Source of the DNA: Saprospiraceae bacterium
GTDB lineage: Bacteria; Bacteroidota; Bacteroidia; Chitinophagales; Saprospiraceae
Reading direction: 5' to 3'
DNA: 64,000 nucleotides
NCBI GenBank assembly: GCA_028280415.1
Contig: JANQLV010000012.1
Span: forward strand, 1-64,000
The notes beneath the pieces are model-generated. The model ran no database searches. It was given only the letters and a program-made list of their open reading frames with translations, and was not told the origin of the DNA. The translations under genes were made by a program, and so were the position numbers. Shown one piece after another: positions 8,140-16,460 of the stretch (position 1 is its first letter; every line of letters starts with the position of its first letter).

Positions 8140-8170
8140 TTGATGTCAGCGTGGAATCCATCTAGTTTTG
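8140..8170 (+). promoter_or_regulatory. Promoter of the T9SS cargo gene
   Basis: TTG at 8140-8142, a 20-nt gap, and TAGTTTTG at 8163-8170 give a full match to the Bacteroidota TTG / TAnnTTTG promoter. The start codon lies 21 nt after the -7 element. The operator at 8125-8138 abuts the -33 box, the usual place for an activator contacting RNA polymerase. Confidence 0.6.
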
Positions 8171-8191
8171 TTCAGAACCAAAATTCCTGTT

Positions 8192-9202
8192 ATGAACAAA
8201 ACAATACAAATTTTTCTGATTTTTACGCTAATAGCTACTGTATTTCGAATCAATGCCCAACCCGTCATTTCCGATATTATTATTCCCGAATTTGGAGACT
8301 CTATTCATCTCGTAAATTGTGTTTCTGCAGATTTTCAGGAGGATGCCAGCGGAATGAATCAAAGCTGGGATTTCAGTGGACTGAGTGCCGATCCCTCTGA
8401 TCCGGATTATTATTTTAAGTTTTTCAGCCCCGGTAATACCCCTTTTGCAGATCGCTATCCCACAGCCTCTTTGGCTGCAATTAATGCCGATTCTCAATAT
8501 GTGTATTATATTCTGGAAAACGGTTTTCTGCAGCTGATTGGCGCAGTTGCCGAAATACCTATGCTTGGCTATGCCTATTCGGATTATAGCAATCCTGAAT
8601 CCGAAGAATTTTTTCCAATCGAATTTAATGACACCTGGTCAGATACTTATGATGGAGACAATGTCCTTGGAAGCTTTTCCAATCCTTTCAATGGAACAGT
8701 AGATCGTACGGTCGATGCTTATGGGACTTTAATATTGCCTTCCGGAACTTTTGAAAATGTGCTTCGCACTAAAACCGAGCGAAGCTTTTCCACGACCGGT
8801 ATAGAGAATAGCAGCACCCTGTATACGTATACCTCGGAAGATTACAAGCTCTGGTTACTTAGTATGGAAGTTTTTGATGACAATACCGAGATTATTTTTT
8901 ATCAGGACAATCCCCAAATTATTATGACTTCGGTGCGTGACTATTCCTTAGGAGATCAAATCACAGTGTTTCCTAATCCGGTAATTGCAGGCGAAGTATT
9001 CAATGTAAAACACGAGGCATTAAATGTGGAAAATCTAAGCCTGTTTAATGCCTCCGGACAGCAGATAAATATATCACTGAATACAAGGGCTGAAAGGACC
9101 GAAGTTGTTTTCAATGAGCGGATTAGTCCGGGACTTTATTATTTGAAAGGATTCATTGGCAACGAATTTTTTGTTAAAAAGATAATTATTCTCCACGCTT
9201 AA
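8192..9202 (+). CDS. Secreted protein with type IX secretion sorting domain
   Basis: The protein has 336 residues and starts MNKTIQIFLIF, a cleavable signal peptide ending near INAQ. The body (about 25-255) is not recognised. The C-terminal 75 residues form a Por-type sorting domain: ITVFPNPVIAG, then a beta-rich stretch with LSLFNASGQQI and ISPGLYYLKG, ending in KKIIIL. This tail directs outer-membrane translocation by the type IX system. The ATG at 8192 is preferred over a TTG at 8168. An operator and promoter precede it, so it is a probable target of the regulator at 7477. Confidence 0.85.
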   Translation: MNKTIQIFLIFTLIATVFRINAQPVISDIIIPEFGDSIHLVNCVSADFQEDASGMNQSWDFSGLSADPSDPDYYFKFFSPGNTPFADRYPTASLAAINADSQYVYYILENGFLQLIGAVAEIPMLGYAYSDYSNPESEEFFPIEFNDTWSDTYDGDNVLGSFSNPFNGTVDRTVDAYGTLILPSGTFENVLRTKTERSFSTTGIENSSTLYTYTSEDYKLWLLSMEVFDDNTEIIFYQDNPQIIMTSVRDYSLGDQITVFPNPVIAGEVFNVKHEALNVENLSLFNASGQQINISLNTRAERTEVVFNERISPGLYYLKGFIGNEFFVKKIIILHA

Positions 9203-9213
9203 TAATTTTTAAA

Positions 9214-10221
9214 ATGAAATTATTTGAATCAGTTTTTATTGTTTTTTTTCTATGCGCCTTTGTCACAAATTCTATTGCCCAAAAGGATATTGCAGGTAGT
9301 AAGGATCATCCTTTGATTAGCCGCTATCCAGGGTCCTTTATTGCAAGTTATGAAGATATCAAATACCGGGAGTATTCTCTGGCTACCGGACCGGTCACGG
9401 GATATCGCTTTATTGAAAAAAAGCAGACGGTTGCAGGGCAACTTTATCGTATTACCTATTTATTGAAAAAGGATGTTAAAGATTTGTCAATTGGTGAAGT
9501 TTACCTGGATTACAAAAAAGCACTTCAGGAAGAAAAAGTTGAAATTTTAGCGGAAGGGCTGTTTTCTGATCGAAATGTGAAAAAACAGGCCGGCGGGTCC
9601 TCCTGGATTGGCGTGGCATTGAAAGATAATGGTTTTACCCAGGATTCCTACGGTAACTATTTGTTTAAAGGGACATCCAGTAGTGGAGGGACTTTTTCAC
9701 TGATCGGGAAATCAAAGCGGAAGGATGGCGATACCTTTCTGGCTATTTACGGCGAGCGACATAGCAAAGATGTCGTGGTAGTACATGTAGATATTATCGA
9801 AGTGAAAAATGCAGAGACCGGTAAAGTTTTCGCGGATGCCAATTACATTAAGCAAGAGCTTGAGGAAAGCGGTAAAGTGATTATTTACGGGATTAATTTT
9901 GATTTTGATAGCGCTACTATCAGGGAGGATTCCAAAGCTACTCTGGATGAGATCGCTGCTTATCTAAAAAATAATCGGGATGTAAATATTTATCTGGTTG
10001 GACATACGGACCTCAAAGGGACATTGACCTATAATAAAAAACTTTCACTTGACCGCGCAAAAGCTACGGTTGAAAAATTAATTAGGGAATATAAGATTAG
10101 TCGCGTTCGTCTGGAGGCCGAAGGTGTTGGTCCTTTAGCTCCCGTAGCCAGTAATGATACAGAAGAAGGTCGGGCTTTGAACAGGAGGGTGGAATTAGTG
10201 AAAAAATTAAAAAATAAATAA
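9214..10221 (+). CDS. OmpA-family outer-membrane protein with DUF4892-like N-terminus
   Basis: The protein has 335 residues with signal peptide MKLFESVFIVFFLCAF. The N-terminal half (about 25-215), containing SKDHPLISRYPGSFI, resembles DUF4892. The C-terminal OmpA peptidoglycan-binding domain (about 225-333) has INFDFDSATIRED, YLVGHTDLKGT, LSLDRAKAT and NRRVELV. It probably anchors the envelope to peptidoglycan. It starts 12 bp after the T9SS cargo gene and 4 bp before the lipoprotein gene, so the three are likely co-transcribed. Confidence 0.9.
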   Translation: MKLFESVFIVFFLCAFVTNSIAQKDIAGSKDHPLISRYPGSFIASYEDIKYREYSLATGPVTGYRFIEKKQTVAGQLYRITYLLKKDVKDLSIGEVYLDYKKALQEEKVEILAEGLFSDRNVKKQAGGSSWIGVALKDNGFTQDSYGNYLFKGTSSSGGTFSLIGKSKRKDGDTFLAIYGERHSKDVVVVHVDIIEVKNAETGKVFADANYIKQELEESGKVIIYGINFDFDSATIREDSKATLDEIAAYLKNNRDVNIYLVGHTDLKGTLTYNKKLSLDRAKATVEKLIREYKISRVRLEAEGVGPLAPVASNDTEEGRALNRRVELVKKLKNK

Positions 10222-10224
10222 AAA

Positions 10225-10728
10225 ATGAAAAATCTGAATTTTAAAACCTTGTTATTTTTTATTGCCATTAGTGTTATGCTTTTTTCCTGCGGGAGCGATG
10301 ATGATAATTTTGAACCGCCATTAACGGAAGTCGGTATAGGAAAAGTAGAGGCAAAGGTCAATGGAGCGGACTGGACTTCCAAAAATACAGAGGATGGGGT
10401 AGTCTATCTTTCAATGCTTGGCTCAAATACTATTGAAGCTTTTGCAGAGGACGGCTCTTATATGAATCTTAAGCCTTTGGGATCACTGTCGCAAGGGATG
10501 ACCCTTGAAAGCTCAGGAGGATATTTTCAGGCAAGTTATAAGCCCGTTTTTACAGAATCGGAAACTTTTTTCGCAGCGGGTTCTTTGGGCTCGGGTACAC
10601 TGACCATCAATACCCTAAACGATAATAAATTTGCGGGAACCTTTCAGTTTACAGGCGTGAAAACCAATAGTGATGGGACGACCGAAGAGGTTTCCATTAC
10701 CAGTGGTACTTTTGATATTGATTTGTAA
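10225..10728 (+). CDS. Lipoprotein, DUF6252-like
   Basis: The protein has 167 residues. A lipoprotein signal peptide ends at the lipobox MLFSC with mature Cys near residue 22, followed by an acidic SDDDN stretch typical of surface-exposed Bacteroidota lipoproteins. The beta-rich body, with VEAKVNGADWTS near the start and repeated GSGTLTI / GTFQFTG strands, resembles DUF6252 proteins of unknown function. It starts 4 bp after the OmpA gene stop, and a long hairpin 14 bp downstream probably ends the operon. Confidence 0.85.
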   Translation: MKNLNFKTLLFFIAISVMLFSCGSDDDNFEPPLTEVGIGKVEAKVNGADWTSKNTEDGVVYLSMLGSNTIEAFAEDGSYMNLKPLGSLSQGMTLESSGGYFQASYKPVFTESETFFAAGSLGSGTLTINTLNDNKFAGTFQFTGVKTNSDGTTEEVSITSGTFDIDL

Positions 10729-10741
10729 AATTTTCATAAAA

Positions 10742-10801
10742 CAGGTATCAGACTTTAGGGGTTGGGGCTTAGGGTTCCCAATACCTAAAACCTGATACCT
10801 G
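10742..10801. terminator. Long intergenic hairpin, probable bidirectional terminator
   Basis: CAGGTATCAG (10742-10751) pairs perfectly with CTGATACCTG (10792-10801). Inner segments around TTTAGG / CCTAAA and TTGGG / CCCAA extend the stem. It separates convergent operons ending at 10728 (+) and 10810 (-). Its TACC-rich composition resembles the intergenic stretch at 32316-32362. Confidence 0.65.
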
Positions 10802-10809
10802 ATCTAAAA

Positions 10810-13800
10810 TTATTGATACTTCGCCCGGATCGCCTCTGCCTGTTTATCTGTTTCTGTACGAAGCTTACTAGCCTGATCATTAGCTTTTTTCAAAATGCCC
10901 TGTGCTGTGTCTTCTCCTTTTTGAACGATCTGATTTGCTTTTTTATCCGTTTCTTCTTTAAGTTTCTTTGCAGCTATTTCTGCTCCTTTTTTCTTAAAAG
11001 GATTATTTCCAGCTTTTTTAATGAGGCTTTCAGCTTGTTTATATCCTTCGTTTTTGGTTTTGTCACTGAGCTTTTGTGCTTCATCTCTGGTTTGCTGTGC
11101 GCGTTTTTCGGCTTCATTAATTAGCTTGGTGATATTGGCTTCGGACTTTTCCCTTAATGCAGCTATTTCTGCATCCGCCTTGGCGGAAAGGTTTTCTTTG
11201 GTCTCCTTGATTTCTTCTTCAATATTCTGAACGTCAACCCCGGTTTTTTCTTCAATCAGTTCACTGGCTTTGTCAATAGCCTGATCTTTTACATTATCAA
11301 CCAGATTATCCAGAGTCGCTGCTTCTCCATCTGCACCTAATAAGCTAATCTTGATTTTTGGATCACTAATGGTCCCCGTAAGCAATGCGGAGACATTAAT
11401 GAATTCGCTTTGGGCGATGTCGATGCCAAGTTTGGAAGCCTGACCTTGTAAAAAGTTTAATCCCTTATCCGCTGCCTGACCTGCCGCGTTTTTTTGCAGC
11501 AAATTGCGAGGGATTTTTGCTTTGATATTATAGTTCATCTCTGCACTGAGTCCATGACTACCACTTATATTCATGTTGATACCATTGGACTTAATATCAA
11601 AAGGTTTAACGGTTACTCTGCCGTTTTCTACTTCAAACCAGTTTTTGGTATTTTCCAGATTTAACGATTTTAATTGCTTGATATTCAGCTTATCTGCAAG
11701 TTTCTGTACTGGTTCAAAATTGATGAGTGTTCCGTTGATCGTTTGTAAAAATCCTTTGGCACTAATTGAATTAAGGTCAGGAAGCATTTCATTGGTTAAT
11801 TCTCCATTCAAACTCAGACTGGTATTAAATTGACCTTCGATAAATTTACTAATTGGAGCAAGAGCCTGGAAGGTATTGAGTGTTTCAAATGCGTCTTGAA
11901 AATCAAAGCGGTTAACTTTATAATCCATGTCAAACCTGGGCTTTTCCGAATTTTGAGTATTATATGTTCCATTCATAGTAAAATTGCCGCCCAACATTTT
12001 TGCATTACAGTCTTTCATCGCCACCGTTTGGTCTTTAACTTTCATCCTGCCTTTGATATCCCTCATTTCAATATTGGTATAAAGTACCTTCCCAATATCT
12101 GCATTGATGTCGAAATCCATTTTTTCGGGCACCAGTATCGGTTCTAGTGCTGCTGCAGCATTTTCGCTGATGGTTTGAGCCTTAGGTGTTTCGGATTCTG
12201 TTTCTACCATGAATTCATTGAGGTTGATATAATTGGAAGCCAGCCGGATATCTCCTCTCATGGTTTCATTTTCATACAAATAATCAAAAACATTCGTAAT
12301 GGTACCAGTCATTTCAAAATCACTTTCTCCGATCTTGGTTTGAAACTCGGTAACTTCAGCCTTATTAGGTGTAACATTTCCAACGAGGCGGGAATCTTTA
12401 AGCTCATATACGTCATAATATAATTTTCCGATCGCTCCGTCAACGGTAAAATCAAATCGATCGAAAACATCTTCACTGACCAGACTATCGGATTCAAGGG
12501 GATCAGGAGCAGGTTCTTCAGTGCTCCCCGCACTTATCCATTCATTTGCATCAAATACCTTGGATCGCAAGGTTAGTTTTCCAGTCATGGTTTTATCAGG
12601 TGCGAAGTAAGCGATAAAGTTGTCCAGTGTTCCACTTGCTTTGATATCACTTTTTCCAAATTGCGCATCAAAATTGTCAAGCTTGACATTTTTCGGATTG
12701 AAGTTCATTTGCAAATCCGCAATTTTAATGGGTGGCGTACCTTCGGCCTGGTAATCCATATTTTCGATGCGCAAATCTCCGCTCATATCTACTTTCTCGT
12801 ATTCCTGAAGATCAATCGCTGACATACTGGTCTTTGCAGTCAAATTCGAAGAAATCAGACCGTTGAGTTTCTTTACGCCCTCTATCGGAAATGCTTTAGA
12901 TAATTCATCAAGGTTTATCGTTCCGTTGAATTTGGAGTCGATATTCGGATCAGACATTAAACTCCATAGTTTTACAGATGCCTCAAAAGGATTATTGGCG
13001 AGTTTCATACTAAAGTTGGAAACATCGACCATCATTTTGTCAAGATCGCTGGAAGGGCTGTTTATTTTAGCTACTGTATTGATTCCATTAATTCCGAGTG
13101 GTAAGTCCGGATATTTGAAATCGGCATTATCCACTTTTAGGTTTAATTGAAAAGCAGGTAAAGCACCGCTGATCAAATTATAAGTTCCTTTGACAAATCC
13201 GTTAAACTGTAAAGCACCATTAGCTTCGACATCCTGAAAATCGGCCGTATAAGCCGAAGGAATTAAAGAGAGGAAATTCTTAAAATTGTTTTTTGGAGCA
13301 TCATATTTTAAATCCAGATTAATCTTGTCGTCCAGCATCTGAATAAAACCGTCTGCATTCAAGGTAAGGGCATTGAGTTTGACTTGGTTATCTTTCAGAG
13401 TGTATTTTGCATTTGGGATATCGGCATTAAAAGTGATATCCATATCTGCTTTGGCTCTTTTTAAGTAGGTGACGCCGCCTGATTTTGCCGTTAATTGCCC
13501 AATGCTGGTCTGAGTAGCCAGATCAAAAATATCCTGTGTAAAAGCCCCCTTGCCGGAATGGTCGAGGTCTTCAATCGAAACATAAACAGAGCCCGGTCGA
13601 TCATCATAAACGAATACTCCATCTTCGATTTCGTACTTCTTTAATTGCACTACAAAATTAAGATCAGAAGATTCTGTAGTTTCTGCTTCGGATGTAGTCT
13701 TGGCAATATCATAATTGGCATGTCCGTTTTTCAAAACTTTGATTTTGATCTCTGGTTGGACCAGTTCGACAGAATTGATTTCAATCGGACTGTCCGAACT

Positions 13801-14097
13801 GATGACGGACATCAAATCGAGTGAAAGATTAACGGCTTTTGCCTTGACTAAAGGATAACCGGCAAATTCATCAACGCCAATTACGGAAAGCTCTTTAATA
13901 CCAAAACTGAAATCCGGGAAACTGCTCAATAAAGAAAGACTAACATCCGCAAAATCCACTTCTGCGTTAACACTTTTGTTAATATCCTCTTTGACTGCGG
14001 CTACAATTTGATCTTTAAAGAAATAGGGAATTGCAATGGCGGCGAGAATTACGACGAATAAGAAGATGCCGGTAAATTTTAGTATTTTTTTGATCAT
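10810..14097 (-). CDS. AsmA-family envelope protein with C-terminal coiled coil
   Basis: The protein has 1095 residues. A single N-terminal membrane helix (about 4-25) is followed by an AsmA-type region: VKEDINKSVNAEVDFADVSL near the start, then long beta-rich repeats and an AsmA C-terminal block (about 780-930). AsmA-like proteins form beta-groove bridges that move lipids between membranes. The last 130 residues are a charged Ala/Lys/Glu-rich coiled coil (KADAEIAALREK to AEAIRAKYQ), an uncommon appendage. The ATG at 14097 is chosen over a TTG at 14106. It is transcribed alone, convergent to the lipoprotein operon. Confidence 0.88.
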   Translation of the reverse strand: MIKKILKFTGIFLFVVILAAIAIPYFFKDQIVAAVKEDINKSVNAEVDFADVSLSLLSSFPDFSFGIKELSVIGVDEFAGYPLVKAKAVNLSLDLMSVISSDSPIEINSVELVQPEIKIKVLKNGHANYDIAKTTSEAETTESSDLNFVVQLKKYEIEDGVFVYDDRPGSVYVSIEDLDHSGKGAFTQDIFDLATQTSIGQLTAKSGGVTYLKRAKADMDITFNADIPNAKYTLKDNQVKLNALTLNADGFIQMLDDKINLDLKYDAPKNNFKNFLSLIPSAYTADFQDVEANGALQFNGFVKGTYNLISGALPAFQLNLKVDNADFKYPDLPLGINGINTVAKINSPSSDLDKMMVDVSNFSMKLANNPFEASVKLWSLMSDPNIDSKFNGTINLDELSKAFPIEGVKKLNGLISSNLTAKTSMSAIDLQEYEKVDMSGDLRIENMDYQAEGTPPIKIADLQMNFNPKNVKLDNFDAQFGKSDIKASGTLDNFIAYFAPDKTMTGKLTLRSKVFDANEWISAGSTEEPAPDPLESDSLVSEDVFDRFDFTVDGAIGKLYYDVYELKDSRLVGNVTPNKAEVTEFQTKIGESDFEMTGTITNVFDYLYENETMRGDIRLASNYINLNEFMVETESETPKAQTISENAAAALEPILVPEKMDFDINADIGKVLYTNIEMRDIKGRMKVKDQTVAMKDCNAKMLGGNFTMNGTYNTQNSEKPRFDMDYKVNRFDFQDAFETLNTFQALAPISKFIEGQFNTSLSLNGELTNEMLPDLNSISAKGFLQTINGTLINFEPVQKLADKLNIKQLKSLNLENTKNWFEVENGRVTVKPFDIKSNGINMNISGSHGLSAEMNYNIKAKIPRNLLQKNAAGQAADKGLNFLQGQASKLGIDIAQSEFINVSALLTGTISDPKIKISLLGADGEAATLDNLVDNVKDQAIDKASELIEEKTGVDVQNIEEEIKETKENLSAKADAEIAALREKSEANITKLINEAEKRAQQTRDEAQKLSDKTKNEGYKQAESLIKKAGNNPFKKKGAEIAAKKLKEETDKKANQIVQKGEDTAQGILKKANDQASKLRTETDKQAEAIRAKYQ

Positions 14098-14345
14098 GCT
14101 ATTCAAACTTGGTTTTTGAACTGGTTTTTGAACGTCTATTTAACGATTTTCTTCGGAAGAAGTTGCTCGAAAGATAGTACTTAATAGCAAATTAACAACT
14201 GGTTTAACTACCTATTGCCTGTTGATAGTCATTATAATCGACCTAAGCTATTTGATCACCTTTATAGTCTCCTTTACAGCTTTTCTAAATATTTATTTTA
14301 TAGGAAAAATTAATATGTTATCTTGCAGCAAATTATATAGAGATT

Positions 14346-15530
14346 ATGGGTGCAGAAGTGCAAAATTTTACTTTGATAGAAACCTCCGAAGCCTTAAAAT
14401 CCTTTTACGAAGAAAACAAGTCGGCTGAATGGTTGGGTTTTGATACAGAATTTGTAGGAGAAAAACGTTTTCATACACTTTTATGTTTGATTCAAATAGC
14501 TTCCGAACACGGGTATTATCTTATTGATCCGATCAAATTAAAAGATATCGGCTTGTTCCTGAAGTTGATAGAAGATCCAGGTATTGTTAAGATCACCCAT
14601 GCTGGAGAAAATGATTATCGTCTTTTAAAAAAATATTATAATGTCCTGCCCAAAAATGTGTTCGATGTGCAAATAGCGGCGGGTTTTGTAGGTTATAAAT
14701 ATCCCATCTCCTTTGGAAAAATAGTTGAGAAAGAACTTAAAGTTTATTTGCGTAAAGGCTATACCGTATCGGATTGGGAGTCCAGACCCTTCAATCAAAA
14801 ACAGTTGAAATATGCGCTGGACGATGTGGTTTATCTTAAAAAGTTGTACGATAATCTGAGAAACAAGCTGGAAAAACTGGATCGGATTGACTGGGTTGCC
14901 GAGGAGTTTAGGAAACGGGAAGCGGAGGAATATTATTATATTGACCCAAATCGCGAAGCTTTTCAAAATAGTTTGATCCTGGGGCTTTCACTAAAAGATC
15001 AGGTTTTTTTGATTCGACTTTATCAATGGAGAAGAGCAGAGGCAGCTCGAAAGGATTATTCAAAGGAGATGATTCTGCCCGCCAAGTATATCGGAGCGAT
15101 TGTTCGCAATGTAAAATCCGGTAAAAATGCTTTGCTCAATCATCGCCGCTTGCCTAACAAATTAGTGGATAATCACTGGGGACAGTTCCAGGAAATTTAT
15201 AATCAGGCCATTACCGAAGAGGAAAAAGCAATCCTGGAAAAAATTCCTCCACCGGCTAATGATTATACCCAGGAAGATACACTCATCGAAATGCTGAGCC
15301 TGATTATTCGATATATTTGTAATGAGAAAAAAATTGCACCTGACCTCGTTATTCCCCGTTCAGGATTTAAAAAAATGAAAGCGGACAATACCTTTTTTGA
15401 TGAAAGCTATGCTAAGGGATGGCGCAAAGAATTGCTAGGCGAAACGATGCTGAACTGGTTGAGAAACAGGGATAATTTGCAATTGATTCTGGAAGATGAT
15501 CATTTTACCCTGAGACTACGCAAGGAATAA
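14346..15530 (+). CDS. rnd: Ribonuclease D
   Basis: A 394-residue 3'-5' exoribonuclease that trims tRNA and other small RNA precursors. The DEDDy catalytic domain (about 10-180) has GFDTEFVGE (Asp/Glu pair), THAGENDYRLL and the YALDDVVYL motif. An HRDC nucleic-acid-binding domain follows (about 205-290, QVFLIRLYQWRRAEA). The remaining C-terminal 100 residues look like a second HRDC-like or helical segment, as in longer RNase D proteins. It is divergent from the AsmA gene and appears monocistronic. Confidence 0.93.
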   Translation: MGAEVQNFTLIETSEALKSFYEENKSAEWLGFDTEFVGEKRFHTLLCLIQIASEHGYYLIDPIKLKDIGLFLKLIEDPGIVKITHAGENDYRLLKKYYNVLPKNVFDVQIAAGFVGYKYPISFGKIVEKELKVYLRKGYTVSDWESRPFNQKQLKYALDDVVYLKKLYDNLRNKLEKLDRIDWVAEEFRKREAEEYYYIDPNREAFQNSLILGLSLKDQVFLIRLYQWRRAEAARKDYSKEMILPAKYIGAIVRNVKSGKNALLNHRRLPNKLVDNHWGQFQEIYNQAITEEEKAILEKIPPPANDYTQEDTLIEMLSLIIRYICNEKKIAPDLVIPRSGFKKMKADNTFFDESYAKGWRKELLGETMLNWLRNRDNLQLILEDDHFTLRLRKE

Positions 15531-15599
15531 TTAACTGCCTGGTATTCAATATCTCAACAGCTTTTCCGGAGCCTACTGATTTTCTTAATATTCCAATTT

Positions 15600-16313
15600 A
15601 TGATTTCCGAAAAAATCCTTTCTGCTTATGAAACTATGGCAGAGAAGTATAATGAGTTAATCGATCATAAACCTCATAATGCATACTATGACCGGCCCAA
15701 TACGATGAGACTCATTCCCGAGGCAAAAGGGAAAAAAGTATTGGACGCTGCTTGCGGCCCCGGTAAATACGCGGAAATTTTGCTTGCTCAGGGCGCAGAA
15801 GTAACCGGAATCGATTTTTCTCCCAAAATGATCGATCTGGCTAAACAAAGAAATCCCACTAGCGGAGAGTTTTTTGTGCACGATATGTCCAAAGCGTTTT
15901 CCATGTTCGAAACGAATACTTTCGATATCGTTCTTTGCGCACTTGCTTTGCATTATCTGGAGGACTGGAATCCGACCATAAGAGAGTTTCATCGGGTTCT
16001 AAAACCTGGAGCTTGTCTGGTCGTATCTCTTGAGCATCCGTTCTTTGAGTATAATTATTTCAAATCGACCAGATATTTTGAGGTTGAACCGGTTAAATGT
16101 ACCTGGAACGGATTCGGTCAGGCGGTAGAAGTCCACAGCTATCGTCGCTCGCTGGGTGAATGTATAAGCTCTTTTACCAATAACGGGTTTTATATTGATA
16201 AACTGGTAGAGCCAAAGCCCCTTCCGGAGTTTGAAAAATTTGATCCCGAATACTTCAAGCGCCTGAATGAATTTCCAGCTTTTATGTGTATCCGCGCTGT
16301 TCCTAGATCCTAA
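15600..16313 (+). CDS. Class I SAM-dependent methyltransferase
   Basis: A 237-residue cytoplasmic methyltransferase with the Rossmann motif I VLDAACGPGKYAEIL (about 49-63), an acidic end of strand beta-2 in VTGIDFS, and the motif IV region FDIVLCALALHYLEDW. A helical N-terminus, YETMAEKYNELI, is common in Methyltransf_11/25 proteins. The substrate cannot be read from sequence. It lies 69 bp after rnd on the same strand and 147 bp before the ABC ATPase gene. Confidence 0.88.
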   Translation: MISEKILSAYETMAEKYNELIDHKPHNAYYDRPNTMRLIPEAKGKKVLDAACGPGKYAEILLAQGAEVTGIDFSPKMIDLAKQRNPTSGEFFVHDMSKAFSMFETNTFDIVLCALALHYLEDWNPTIREFHRVLKPGACLVVSLEHPFFEYNYFKSTRYFEVEPVKCTWNGFGQAVEVHSYRRSLGECISSFTNNGFYIDKLVEPKPLPEFEKFDPEYFKRLNEFPAFMCIRAVPRS

Positions 16314-16460
16314 AAAAGGCCTCGGAAATTATATCTCCAGGACAAGAGGTATTCGCAGCCTTTCTAAGAAGTTGATACATTTAAACATTTTTCATAAAAG
16401 TTCTATTCTCCTTTTCTTTGGAAATTGTATTTTGTGCCTTTGCTTTTAAATCATAACCGG

